Below the pieces are notes generated by a model that saw nothing but the letters and a program-made list of their open reading frames with translations, was not told the origin of the DNA and made no database searches. Positions 27,866-36,705 of a stretch of 64,000 bases of DNA are shown one piece after another. This stretch comes from Anabaena lutea FACHB-196 (GTDB taxonomy: Bacteria > Cyanobacteriota > Cyanobacteriia > Cyanobacteriales > Nostocaceae), in NCBI RefSeq assembly GCF_014698305.1, contig NZ_JACJST010000002.1, positions 186,001 to 250,000 on the forward strand. The letters run 5' to 3'. Both the position numbers and the translations under genes were made by a program. Each line of letters begins with the position of its first letter. The first letter of the stretch is position 1.

Positions 27866-28193
27866 AAATTAAGAATTACAACTTCATCAAGCTAGAATTT
27901 TTAATTGTTGATGATGGTAATGCTGGTGATGTGATGCTAGGAAATTGTGTAAGAATTCAGGATTCAGGATTCAGGATTCAGGAGTTGGAAAGAAAGAAGG
28001 ATGAAGAATATTTTCTCTTCTGTTCCCTGTTAAGAGTTCCCTGATATCAAACATTCTGTATCCCGAATCCTTACGAAATTGTTTACCAAAAAATATCCTG
28101 TCACTATCATCAGTAAATTAAAATCTTGGATAGGAAAATTAAAAATTAAAAATCCCCGCAAGTTTTTTAATTTTTAATTTTTAATTTTTGAAT
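27866..28193. other. Intergenic region with ATTCAGG heptamers before recF
   Basis: About 328 bp. An ATTCAGG/GGATTCA tandem run lies at 27955-27985. An AT-rich TTTTTAATTTT repeat (28138-28190) precedes the recF start. No hairpin terminator is evident after the ATPase gene. Confidence 0.6.
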
Positions 28194-29324
28194 ATGTACC
28201 TGAAAACCCTACACGTCCGACAGTTTCGCAATTACCAAGACCAGAAGATTGAGTTTACCGCTGCCAAAACAATTTTGGTAGGTAATAATGCTCAGGGAAA
28301 ATCGAACTTGTTGGAAGCTGTGGAGTTATTAGCAACATTGCGATCGCACCGCATGGCACGCGATCGTGATTTAATTAAAGATGGGGAAGCGATCGCCCAA
28401 ATTAATGCCACCCTAGAAAGAGCAGCTGGTATCAGTGACTTAACCCTGACACTACGTCGCAATGCTCGTCGTACTGTGGCTATTAATGGCGAAACGGTTC
28501 GTCGTCAAATGGATTTTCTTGGCGTTATCAATGCAGTTGAGTTTTCCAGCTTGGATTTAGAACTAGTGCGCGGAAGTCCTGAAGGTCGTCGTAACTGGTT
28601 AGATACTCTCTTAATTCAACTCGAACCGGTTTATGCTCACATTTTGCAGCAATATCACCAAGTCCTACGTCAACGCAATGCTTGTTTGAAAAGGAGTCAG
28701 GAGTTAGGAGTCAAAAGCCAAAATTCAGAACTTGCTATTTGGGATGCACAGTTAGTCACTGCTGGAACCAGGGTAATTATCAGGCGTGACAGAGCTATCC
28801 AAAAACTAACACCTATTGCCGCTGCTTGGCACGCTAGAATAAGTGGTAGTACAGAAGTTCTCAAAATCAATTATGCACCGAATGTCCCCCTGGAAAAAAA
28901 TCATCCCGAAGCAGTACAACAAGCCTTTCTAGCCAAAATTCAACAGCGAACTCTGGCAGAATTACATAGGGGTATTACTCTTGTCGGTCCTCACCGTGAT
29001 GAAGTGGAATTAATTATTAACCAAACACCTGCTCGTCAATATGGTTCCCAAGGACAGCAACGAACATTAGTTCTGGCTTTAAAATTAGCAGAATTACAAT
29101 TAATCGAAGAAGTCGTTAACGAGCCACCCTTACTTTTGCTAGATGATGTCTTAGCAGAATTAGATCCATCCCGTCAAAATCAATTGCTTGAGGCTATTCA
29201 AGACCGTTTCCAGACTTTGATTACTACTACTCATTTAGGTTCTTTTGAACAAGATTGGTTAAAGTCTTCGCAAATTCTCTATGTGAAAGCAGGAGAACTA
29301 TCAACATCTGCTATTTTTGAATAA
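28194..29324 (+). CDS. recF: DNA replication/repair protein RecF
   Basis: A 376-residue ATP-binding SMC-like protein that loads RecA at single-strand gaps. The Walker A motif is GNNAQGKSNL (about 32-41), the signature GSQGQQRTLVLALKLAE (about 284-300) and Walker B PLLLLDDVLAELD (about 317-329). The start MYLKTLHVRQFRNY is the usual RecF N-terminus, so ATG 28194 is chosen over TTG 28188. Residues about 167-180 (RSQELGVKSQNSE) are encoded by a copy of the genome's GGAGTCA repeat, placed in the surface coiled region and keeping the frame. No dnaN or gyrB lies adjacent, as is normal in cyanobacteria. Confidence 0.93.
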   Translation: MYLKTLHVRQFRNYQDQKIEFTAAKTILVGNNAQGKSNLLEAVELLATLRSHRMARDRDLIKDGEAIAQINATLERAAGISDLTLTLRRNARRTVAINGETVRRQMDFLGVINAVEFSSLDLELVRGSPEGRRNWLDTLLIQLEPVYAHILQQYHQVLRQRNACLKRSQELGVKSQNSELAIWDAQLVTAGTRVIIRRDRAIQKLTPIAAAWHARISGSTEVLKINYAPNVPLEKNHPEAVQQAFLAKIQQRTLAELHRGITLVGPHRDEVELIINQTPARQYGSQGQQRTLVLALKLAELQLIEEVVNEPPLLLLDDVLAELDPSRQNQLLEAIQDRFQTLITTTHLGSFEQDWLKSSQILYVKAGELSTSAIFE

Positions 29325-29744
29325 ATTCTCTAGTAAATAGTACCGCTTTGCGGAATGAAAAATTAGAAATTAAAAATAGAATAAATTTGATTATACAAGC
29401 TTTTGATGAGAAAGTTTTAAGGCTTGGTTGATTTACGCTACATTCGTTGATAACATTTTAGTTTAAAAGTAAGTATTCAGGATAGAGAATACATAAGTCA
29501 AGAGAATAAAGGCTTTCTGAGTCAACTTTGATGATTTTGACAAAATATAACTTCTCTCTATTCCTGATTTCATCAGCATTCTGAACCGATAGCGCAGCGT
29601 GGCGTAAGCCATAGGTCTGCGAAGCGTCTCCTGAACTCTTACGTTTAAAATTTATACAAATAGGCAGCAAAAGATTGATTTTGGAGGAGTAAATAAGTAG
29701 AGACATATCCTTTGGCTCAGGTATTTTGTGAAATAGGATTAAAT
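29325..29744. other. Intergenic region with a palindromic repeat
   Basis: About 420 bp with no gene. A TAGCGCAGCGTGGCGTAAGCCATA element (listed here in shortened form: TAGCGCAGCG then TGGCGTAAGCCATA) lies at about 29588-29611, followed by GCGAAGCGTCTCC. Similar elements occur near 13160, 13905, 36484 and 47130. A short AGTACCGCTTTGCGG element lies at about 29338-29354. Confidence 0.6.
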
Positions 29745-30158
29745 ATGAATCGCAGAAATTATGTATTAGATAAGAATGAAATTGAATTACTAGGTGCATC
29801 ATTGAGGACAATTGAGCCAAAGCTACTCAAACCCTCTCCAAAAGCAGATACAGTTAGAATTTGGTTACAAGGTGGAGAACCTTATTTTGATATCTTTTTT
29901 GAATTAAGTAATGATAAAATTGTATGGTTTCAATTTACTTTACGTGGTAAATCCCTTTCTTGGCATACTAAAAATACTCAACTCCAAACAGGTGTTACCA
30001 ATGAGTTAAAAATTGACAATGTTAGTTTTTATGCAGCTAGTAAAACCGTAGAAAATGATGATATTTGTGATGAAAAATTTATCGATTTGGTAAAATCTAT
30101 TCTCCAAACAAGAGCGGAAGAAGAAATTTTTGCTAAAGCATTAACATTGTTTAATTAG
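29745..30158 (+). CDS. Small protein of unknown function
   Basis: A 137-residue soluble protein starting at ATG 29745 (MNRRNYVLDKNEIELLG); a TTG 33 bp upstream is in frame but less likely. The pattern of alternating hydrophobic residues in the middle (VRIWLQGGEPYFDIFFEL, KIVWFQFTLRGKSLSW) suggests a beta-sheet core. A C-terminal helix follows (LVKSILQTRAEEEIFAKAL). No family is recognised. It stands alone between recF and the convergent MgtC-like gene. Confidence 0.6.
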   Translation: MNRRNYVLDKNEIELLGASLRTIEPKLLKPSPKADTVRIWLQGGEPYFDIFFELSNDKIVWFQFTLRGKSLSWHTKNTQLQTGVTNELKIDNVSFYAASKTVENDDICDEKFIDLVKSILQTRAEEEIFAKALTLFN

Positions 30159-30207
30159 TTAGTATTCATTTGCATGATTACCAATAAAAATTGACCAATA
30201 ACTAATG

Positions 30208-30660
30208 CTATTTTTCTACTTTTTTAAAAATATGGAGAACAACAACAGTGAACACAGCACCAATTAATCCTAGCTGCCATAAACCACAACCACAGGCAAT
30301 TCCTAAAGCAGCTGAAACCCAAATTGCTGCGGCCGAAGTAAGTCCGTGAATTGCAAATGAGTTTGATTGTTGAGAAGATTCGCGTAAGATTTCTCCTGCA
30401 CCTAGAAATCCTACACCAGAGGCAATACCTTGAATCACCCGGCTGAGAGCATCAGCACTAATTTGTTCTCCACCGACTTGGATAGCAATGATAGTAAACA
30501 CAGATGAACCCAAACTGACCAACATATGGGTTCTTAAACCAGCGGGTTTGTTCCTGAGTTGGCGTTCTAAGCCAATCATTCCGCCAATGATCAATGCAAG
30601 ACATAGCCGAAAACAGATGTTCAGCCAATCATTACTGGCAATGTAGTAAGAGTTTGTCAT
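30208..30660 (-). CDS. MgtC/SapB-family membrane protein
   Basis: A 150-residue protein with four membrane helices and the MgtC signature: IGGMIGLERQLRNKPAGLRTHMLVSLGS (about 20-47, in pieces) and GIASGVGFLGAGEIL. MgtC-type proteins affect growth in low Mg2+ and in several bacteria act on the F-ATPase or phosphate uptake rather than transporting Mg2+. This short form lacks the C-terminal ACT-like domain of Salmonella MgtC. It is convergent with the small unknown gene. No Mg2+ leader element was recognised upstream. Confidence 0.85.
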   Translation of the reverse strand: MTNSYYIASNDWLNICFRLCLALIIGGMIGLERQLRNKPAGLRTHMLVSLGSSVFTIIAIQVGGEQISADALSRVIQGIASGVGFLGAGEILRESSQQSNSFAIHGLTSAAAIWVSAALGIACGCGLWQLGLIGAVFTVVVLHIFKKVEK

Positions 30661-30953
30661 CCTCTACCAGGATTTTAGATTTTGGATTTTGGATTGATTC
30701 CACGGATAAATCCGCTTGCTCTGTACCATCAAGGAATTATTGGTCAATTAATTTATGATTGCTATAAATAATCTTATATTCTATGTTAGTTGGTAATATA
30801 CTTTCAAAAAGTCACTAATCAATAAGATTGACCTAAGAAGATGTCTGATCCGTATTTTGTTCAACCATGAGTCATGTGCAACCACATCCCTCTTTCCGCT
30901 GTAAGTACCTCTTGATCAAGAACTTGTATGACAACTGACACCTAACTAATTGA

Positions 30954-33299
30954 GTGGATAAACTCTACTGGCTTGACCAAATTAAACTACAAGACCGCGC
31001 CAAAGTTGGCGATAAAGCGTTTTATTTGAGTAAATTTATGCAGAAGGGCTACCCGGTAGTGCCTGGTTTTGTAGTTTCGGCGGATGTTTGGCGGCAATTT
31101 CTAGAAACCCTCAATAGCTCAGAGTCATTAGTTGCTGATTTACCTTATTCTTCTCTACATTTGGATGTAGCTAATTGGCAACAACTACAGCAGGTGGCTG
31201 GCCGCTTGCGTCAGGAAATTATTTCTGCTACTGTGCCGCAGCATTGGGTGAGTACGATTTTTCAAGCGGCTCAAACATGGGAAAAGAAATGTTTAATTTT
31301 GCGTCCCACCCTAGCAGTATCAGCAGCGACACAGGTGATAGGGAATATCTCTGGCTTGCTAGAGTCGGTGTTTTGTCCTTGTGATCAAGAAGCGATCGCT
31401 CAAGCATTAAAGCAGGCTTGGAGCCAGTTGTTTCGTGCTAGAAGTCTACTCTACTGGCAGAATGTAGGCATTAACTTACAACAAATTAATTTAGCGGTAT
31501 TGGTGCAACCAGTAGAAAATGCGATCGCTTCTGGTTTATTCAATGCCAACACATTAGGCGCGGATATTGAAGCTACTTGGGGATTAGGTGTGGCGATTAC
31601 CAACGGCGAAGTATTGCCAGATGTTTACTATATCCAAGATAAAACAGAAGTTATCAGAGAACGACATTTGGGAAATAAAATTCTCGCCTATCGTGTTCAT
31701 GATCCTGCATCTGTAGCTGTTGAGGAATCCGAGTCTAAAAGGGTGTTAATGGTAGATAACAATTGTCTGCTGGCTTACTTGCTGAGTGAGAACCAACAAA
31801 AAAAGTATGCTTTACCAGAAGAATTACTGCCACAAGTCATTGTTTTAGGAAATCAACTAGTTCGTGAACTAGGTACAAAGTTAACTATGAAGTGGACAAT
31901 CACCCAAGAAACTTCATCAACAAAACTCTATATCACTCAAGTGAGCGCCCCCTCATCGGCAATTCCCGGTTCATACTTCATTAAGGGAATAGGTGCGGCT
32001 AGAGGACGTGTGATGGCTACTGCCTATGTAATCGTCAGTTCACAAACAAAACCAGCACAAATCCCCCAGGGAGTGATTTTAATCGCATCAGCAATTACTC
32101 CTGATTGGTTGCCTTTACTGCATGATGTGGTGGGAATTATTACAGAACAAGGTGGATTAACCAGCCACGCGGCGATTTTGTCTAGAGAATTGGGTATTCC
32201 TGCCATAGTCAGTGCTATAAATGCCACAAACCTGATTCAAACTGGCGAAAGACTACTGCTTGATGGTGACAGGGGAGAAGTTTATCGGAGTCGAGGAGAT
32301 GGAGGTGTTGGGGAAATCGGCAGGTGGGGCGATAGGAAAGTTGAGGAAGAGAGGAAAGTCATATCTTCTCCACCACCTTCACATTCTCAATCAATGATTG
32401 CTACCCAACTACTGGTTAACCTTAGTCAGCCGAGTCTGATTTCCAAAGTGCAAGTTTTACCTGTAGATGGAGTGGGATTATTACGTTCAGAACTGATGGT
32501 GCTAAACATTTTAGATGGACAAAATCCTCATGCTTGGCTATTGGATGGACGACACACAGAATTATTAGAACTATGGTCTGAGCAGATTATGCAATTTGCT
32601 GACGCTTTTGCACCCAGACCAATTTTTTATCGGTCTTTAGATTGGCGACCACAGGATTTGCCATCATTGAGTGATAATAAACCATCTTCCTCCGAATCGA
32701 TATTAGGTGAACATGGTACTTTGAGTTATTTACGAAATCCTGCTGTTTTTGAATTGGAATTAGCGGCTTTGGCTGCTGTACAGAAACGTGGTTACAGCAA
32801 TATTCGTCTCATTTTACCTTTTGTGCGGACTGTAGAAGAATTTGTATTTTGCCGCCGTAAAGTTGAGCAAGCAGGCTTAACTCAGAGTTCCCATTTTCAA
32901 TTATGGATGATGGCAGAAGTACCAAGTGTGCTGTTTTTACTGCCAGAATATATTAAAGCTGGTGTGGCTGGTATTTCTATTGGCACAAATGACCTCACGC
33001 AATTAATTTTAGGTGTGGATAGAGAGCAAGGACAACTAGGAAGTGTATTTGATGAGCGTCATCCGGCAGTTATGGGTGCGATCGCTCAATTGATTAAAAC
33101 AGCCAAAGCTGGGGGGATTCCTTGTTCAATCTGCGGTCAAGCACCAGCCTTATATCCAGAAATTATTGATAAGTTGGTGGAATGGGGTATTACTTCGATT
33201 TCTGTGGAACCGGAAGCCGTGGAGAGGACATATAGTGCGATCGCACGTGCTGAACAACGGTTAATTTTAGCAGCAGCACGGAAGCAATTGGGGAATTAA
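30954..33299 (+). CDS. Phosphoenolpyruvate synthase-like PEP-utilising enzyme
   Basis: A 781-residue protein with the three PPDK/PEP-synthase domains. The N-terminal ATP-grasp part (about 1-330) has a divergent DKAFYLSKFMQKGYPVVPGFVVS start. The phosphohistidine domain has GGLTSHAAILSRELGIPAI (about 398-416, His near 403). The C-terminal PEP-binding barrel (about 480-775) has GVGLLRSELM, SIGTNDLTQLILG and the catalytic Cys in SICGQAPA. PEP synthase makes PEP from pyruvate and ATP. Residues about 445-480 are a Gly/Arg/Glu-rich linker encoded by low-complexity purine repeat DNA. The start is GTG 30954. PEP synthase is likely, though the loose N-domain could mean another PEP-utiliser. Confidence 0.8.
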   Translation: MDKLYWLDQIKLQDRAKVGDKAFYLSKFMQKGYPVVPGFVVSADVWRQFLETLNSSESLVADLPYSSLHLDVANWQQLQQVAGRLRQEIISATVPQHWVSTIFQAAQTWEKKCLILRPTLAVSAATQVIGNISGLLESVFCPCDQEAIAQALKQAWSQLFRARSLLYWQNVGINLQQINLAVLVQPVENAIASGLFNANTLGADIEATWGLGVAITNGEVLPDVYYIQDKTEVIRERHLGNKILAYRVHDPASVAVEESESKRVLMVDNNCLLAYLLSENQQKKYALPEELLPQVIVLGNQLVRELGTKLTMKWTITQETSSTKLYITQVSAPSSAIPGSYFIKGIGAARGRVMATAYVIVSSQTKPAQIPQGVILIASAITPDWLPLLHDVVGIITEQGGLTSHAAILSRELGIPAIVSAINATNLIQTGERLLLDGDRGEVYRSRGDGGVGEIGRWGDRKVEEERKVISSPPPSHSQSMIATQLLVNLSQPSLISKVQVLPVDGVGLLRSELMVLNILDGQNPHAWLLDGRHTELLELWSEQIMQFADAFAPRPIFYRSLDWRPQDLPSLSDNKPSSSESILGEHGTLSYLRNPAVFELELAALAAVQKRGYSNIRLILPFVRTVEEFVFCRRKVEQAGLTQSSHFQLWMMAEVPSVLFLLPEYIKAGVAGISIGTNDLTQLILGVDREQGQLGSVFDERHPAVMGAIAQLIKTAKAGGIPCSICGQAPALYPEIIDKLVEWGITSISVEPEAVERTYSAIARAEQRLILAAARKQLGN

Positions 33300-33432
33300 G
33301 CACTTCACGCCGCAAAATTTGGTTGCACCGCCATTTGTATCGCTGATCTTGTAGGTTGGGTTGAGGAACGAAACCCAACTGTAAACAACTATAATCAACT
33401 GTAAAAATATTTCTACATTATCAATATCCGCC

Positions 33433-33600
33433 TCAATTATTGATAATTTGATAGCGGTAGGCTGTGTCGGTAAGGGTGGTGGTGTATTCGCTGTTGTCGT
33501 TGGGGGTGGGGTCGAATCCACCTTCGGCATAACCCACAGCCGCAGCGATAACTGCACCGAGTAAAGCCAAATAAATCAGAAAAGAAGTTATTGTAGGGTG
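33433..33600 (-). CDS. Possible small single-pass membrane protein, start unclear
   Basis: The frame reads SFLIYLALLGAVIAAAVGYAEGG followed by a polar tail ending YRYQIINN, so about 50 residues with one membrane helix. Upstream the frame runs into a TAGGGTGCGTTACGC repeat at 33593-33625 and has no ATG near the helix. Either the repeat has displaced the true start or a TTG/CTG inside the helix is used. No family is recognised. Confidence 0.35.
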   Translation of the reverse strand, partial: HPTITSFLIYLALLGAVIAAAVGYAEGGFDPTPNDNSEYTTTLTDTAYRYQIINN

Positions 33601-33625
33601 CGTTACGCTGTCGCTAACGCACCAT
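33593..33625. repeat. GTAGGGTGCGTTA palindromic repeat
   Basis: GGTGCGTTA pairs with TAACGCACC around CGCTGTCGC. The same GTAGGGTGCGT...AACGCACC ends flank a longer insert at 47125-47180. This is a dispersed palindromic repeat of filamentous cyanobacteria. Confidence 0.7.
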
Positions 33626-33640
33626 TTTAAAATCAATAAA

Positions 33641-34810
33641 TCAATATCTGAAAATTGCCGCCACCGTTGCCCCATTTGGCATTTCGTCAGATTCAAGAGT
33701 GTAAACTCTGCCACCATTTAACAGCGTGTGAACAGCAGCAAAATCTAACATATCTTCATCATCTGGTTCTGCTTCCGTATGTAAATCCACAGTTGTTGTT
33801 TCTGAATCAAATTTTCCCCATTTCTGCTCACCTACCGATACGAACAAAGAATCAATTCTTTGATAGTAAGCCGCTGGAATAATTTCTTTGATATCACTAG
33901 ATGCCTTTCCATTACCTTCACCAGCAAATTGTTGATAAAGTTCTATTGCTGCCTTTTTATTTTCCTGAAATGAAGGTGCAACAATTCTCCAAGCTTCATC
34001 ATGTAATTGTCCTAAATTGATACTTTCTGGATTACCAGTAATACTTTCTGCTAACAAATGGGGATAAGTATTTGCTTCTTGGTAAATTGGGAACAGATAC
34101 TCCACTCCTGCTACTACTAAAGGCACATTTTCTTCCTTTAATTTCTCATGTAACGCACCATCAATAGCGTAACAATATTGTAAAATATCTACTTGATGCT
34201 GATCTTGATCAGGACTTCCTTGCCCATGAACTGAACCTGGGTGTTGAAAAGGATTAGCAGTTCCCCCTTTAGATGTAGCAATGCGATGCTGTACCCCTTT
34301 TTGGATATCATCTTCTAAAAGAGTCGCTTCTAAATTCGGTGGCATATTTTCTACTTCCACTTCATTCAGGCTATAACCTGTGCCTTCAAAAAATTTCACA
34401 TCTTTTTGACTCAAAGCCAAAAGATAAAATCTACCATCGTTGTTGATTAAATGCAGCAACGGTTTGAGGTGAAATTGCTCGCCAACAACAACTAATTCTG
34501 GAAATTCAATTGGTAAACAATAGTAACGAAATAAATTTTGGGAAAGAAAAATTACCAATCCCTGATCTTGGTGTTCCCAGAAATCGCTTTTATCCAGTTC
34601 TATAGCTGGTTGGAGAAGATTTAACGCTTCAGTTTCGCTTATTCCTATTGCATCTAAGCGTTCCTCGGCTTCCCGAACTAAATTTTTGAAGCGAATAGGA
34701 TTTTGTCGAATCTCTGGCCCCGCTTTATACATAGGCATATACAGAGATACACATGGGGGTTCGGGATTTGCAACTAAAGTTTTGAGTTCATCAATAGACA
34801 ATAGTGTCAT
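33641..34810 (-). CDS. baeRF-like (bacterial release-factor-like) domain protein
   Basis: A 389-residue soluble protein resembling bacterial archaeo-eukaryotic release factor (baeRF) domain proteins. An N-terminal VSLYMPMYKAGPEIRQNPIRFKNLV (about 21-45) is followed by a central HHLINNDGRFYLLALSQKDVKFFEG-like segment (about 140-165) and a C-terminal eRF1-like part with LDFAAVHTLLNGGRVYTL. baeRF proteins are predicted to act on stalled or hibernating ribosomes; this is family-level inference and no catalytic residue is identified. It is a single gene. The last residues lie next to a palindromic repeat. Confidence 0.7.
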   Translation of the reverse strand: MTLLSIDELKTLVANPEPPCVSLYMPMYKAGPEIRQNPIRFKNLVREAEERLDAIGISETEALNLLQPAIELDKSDFWEHQDQGLVIFLSQNLFRYYCLPIEFPELVVVGEQFHLKPLLHLINNDGRFYLLALSQKDVKFFEGTGYSLNEVEVENMPPNLEATLLEDDIQKGVQHRIATSKGGTANPFQHPGSVHGQGSPDQDQHQVDILQYCYAIDGALHEKLKEENVPLVVAGVEYLFPIYQEANTYPHLLAESITGNPESINLGQLHDEAWRIVAPSFQENKKAAIELYQQFAGEGNGKASSDIKEIIPAAYYQRIDSLFVSVGEQKWGKFDSETTTVDLHTEAEPDDEDMLDFAAVHTLLNGGRVYTLESDEMPNGATVAAIFRY

Positions 34811-35173
34811 ATTATGATTTACTCCACCTCAATAAGTTTGAATAATCTAGATTTATTCAACCTCTGTCGTGGTATCGCTGCATCTTTCTTTTGATAAGAA
34901 ATTACACTTTCATATTCCTTTCTTTAGATAGAATCGTCATGATTCGTAATTCTACCCATTCATATCCTGTTCGGTTAAAGACTGATAATTAAGGCCGACG
35001 CGGAGATAGGGAGACGCGGTGACGCGGAGAGTTTTTTTGAATAAGTAATTACAGCAATTTGATATCAAACATATCCTGTTGAGAAATTCCATCCTTGCTG
35101 TGTAAAAATTAAGCTTTTCCTTCTTGGAATGACTTTGGCGTAGCCGACTCTAGACATGATGAGGAATTAGTGA
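34811..35173. other. Intergenic region with GACGCGG repeats
   Basis: About 363 bp with no gene. A GACGCGG-type run (34992-35028: GACGCGGAGATAGG, GAGACGCGG, TGACGCGG) resembles the sequence at the break of the PstS pseudogene near 3806. Nothing else is recognised. Confidence 0.55.
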
Positions 35174-35836
35174 TTATTCAGCCTTGGGGACGTGAGGATT
35201 AGTTGGTTGTGAATTTACACCTTTATTCACAAAAGCCAAGGTAATTCGTTTCATTAACCAGTACAAACCCCAAAGAACCACAAAAGTGATAGTCATAATT
35301 ACCAAGGGCTGTTTCCCAAAAAGCTCCTCAACACCTTTTGTGAGTATGGCATCTGGTTGCGTAATAAAATCCCAACTGTTGAAACGTAAGAATCTTCCCC
35401 AATAAATACCAACTGCACAAAGAGCATGAGTAATTAACTCAACACCAAAAATCCATTTACTTTTGCCAATGCGGTGTAGATAGTAACCTAAATTTATGAG
35501 GGAGATTACATAAGCTTCAAATCCACTAAGAATTACTAGCAGATAAACAGGAATTAATACTAATGTAATTATCCAGATAGATGGAATCCTGCGAATATCG
35601 TCTATTAAGTGAATGACATCAGTCAATAAATAAGGTGCGTTCGGTAAAAAAGCATAGAAAGCTAGAAATCCTAACCACCAAACCCAAGAACGGCCTCGTT
35701 TAGTGCGAAACAGCCAAATACTTAAAGCCAAGGGGACAAAAGCCAGAAATAAATTCCAAGTCATCCAACGCATATTGATTTGTAATACTTGGATCACAAG
35801 GGCTATTAATTCAACTAATTCTGCTTTCATACGCAA
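35174..35836 (-). CDS. DUF1361 integral membrane protein
   Basis: A 220-residue protein with about six membrane helices and the DUF1361 pattern: WMTWNLFLAFVPLALSIWLF near the start, FLPNAPYLLTDVIHL (about 62-76) in the centre, and GRFLRFNSWDF later (about 147-157). DUF1361 proteins are of unknown function and act in the plasma membrane. The ATG at 35836 is kept; its neighbours are a lipoprotein gene upstream on the same strand and a repeat-rich gap downstream. Confidence 0.8.
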   Translation of the reverse strand: MRMKAELVELIALVIQVLQINMRWMTWNLFLAFVPLALSIWLFRTKRGRSWVWWLGFLAFYAFLPNAPYLLTDVIHLIDDIRRIPSIWIITLVLIPVYLLVILSGFEAYVISLINLGYYLHRIGKSKWIFGVELITHALCAVGIYWGRFLRFNSWDFITQPDAILTKGVEELFGKQPLVIMTITFVVLWGLYWLMKRITLAFVNKGVNSQPTNPHVPKAE

Positions 35837-35888
35837 TAAGTATTATTGATTTAGAATCTCTTGGTCGTATCCGCAATCTCTATCTTCT

Positions 35889-36368
35889 TCATTGGGATTG
35901 ACTACAATACTCATTCAGCTGATTCCCGAAGACATCTGATTGTTTACCAGCAGTTGTGGCTGCTGCTGTCAGTGATGAGTCAATATCTTTTCTGGCTTTT
36001 TGGATTTTTTCTCTACCTGATGAGGAGGCTTCTGCTGTCTTAGCTGCACCAAGAGCCTTAGCTGCTGTGGAAATAGATTGACTAAGATTATCAAACACTT
36101 TCACGAAGTTGCTTTGAAACTCTTTCAACTTGGGATCTGTTAACCGTAGTTCCCCAATAGATTTAGTAACATTTTGCAAATCTTTGGATAATTGCAAACT
36201 GGTTGTTACCTGTTTTCCTTTATTGGTATCAATCAATGATGTACCTTGATTGACAGCTTTGATCAATCGTTGACACTGGGAAACTTTACTCTCACTACAA
36301 CCAGTCACCAACAAAGCAATACTTAGACTAACAGGAGCAATAATATTATACTTATGTAAAATGAACAT
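35889..36368 (-). CDS. Putative lipoprotein of unknown function
   Basis: A 159-residue protein from ATG 36368. Residues 1-22 form a lipoprotein signal with lipobox LVTGC, so it is probably attached to a membrane on the periplasmic side. The mature part is helical and polar (about 30-150), with LRLTDPKLKEFQSNFVKVFDNL and an Ala/Ser/Lys-rich stretch, and ends NEYCSQSQ. A second Cys near the start (VSQCQRL) and the one near the end could form a disulfide. No family is recognised. An in-frame start 36 bp upstream would hide the signal and is rejected. Confidence 0.75.
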   Translation of the reverse strand: MFILHKYNIIAPVSLSIALLVTGCSESKVSQCQRLIKAVNQGTSLIDTNKGKQVTTSLQLSKDLQNVTKSIGELRLTDPKLKEFQSNFVKVFDNLSQSISTAAKALGAAKTAEASSSGREKIQKARKDIDSSLTAAATTAGKQSDVFGNQLNEYCSQSQ

Positions 36369-36705
36369 TAATTTATTAATTTCCCAACAGCAGTAAAATC
36401 CCATTAATCCTAGCTAATAATTTAGCGATTGTGGGGTAATTAAGCCCACCAATTCGTAATTCGAGTTAATTAGGGTTTGCTGATAGCGTAGCTTGGCGTA
36501 AGCCATAAAAATCTTTTCGTGAAGATAGGAAATTCGGTAGATTTTCCTCCCAGTCCGCTAAAAATACTTTCTTTTTGAAACTCCTCCTAGAAAAACCTTG
36601 CACTTTTTTACCTCAAAGAGTCTGAGAGCCTTATCTATTAGTGTTTTTACGTTTATTCAGCCAGCCCTAATTACGAATTACGAATTATGAATTACGAATT
36701 ATGAA
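36369..36705. other. Intergenic region with palindromic and TTACGAA repeats
   Basis: About 337 bp. A TAGCGTAGCTTGGCGTAAGCCATA-type element (in pieces: TAGCGTAGC, TTGGCGTAAGCCATA) lies at about 36484-36507, and a TTACGAA heptamer run at 36670-36705 reaches the cbiO stop. No gene is seen. Confidence 0.6.

Noticed and set aside
29458-29820. Minus-strand frame before the small unknown gene
   Set aside because: It covers a palindromic repeat and overlaps the start of a better plus-strand gene.
33267-33557. Minus-strand frame after the PEP-synthase-like gene
   Set aside because: Low-complexity Pro/Thr sequence from the antisense of a better small frame; not protein-like.
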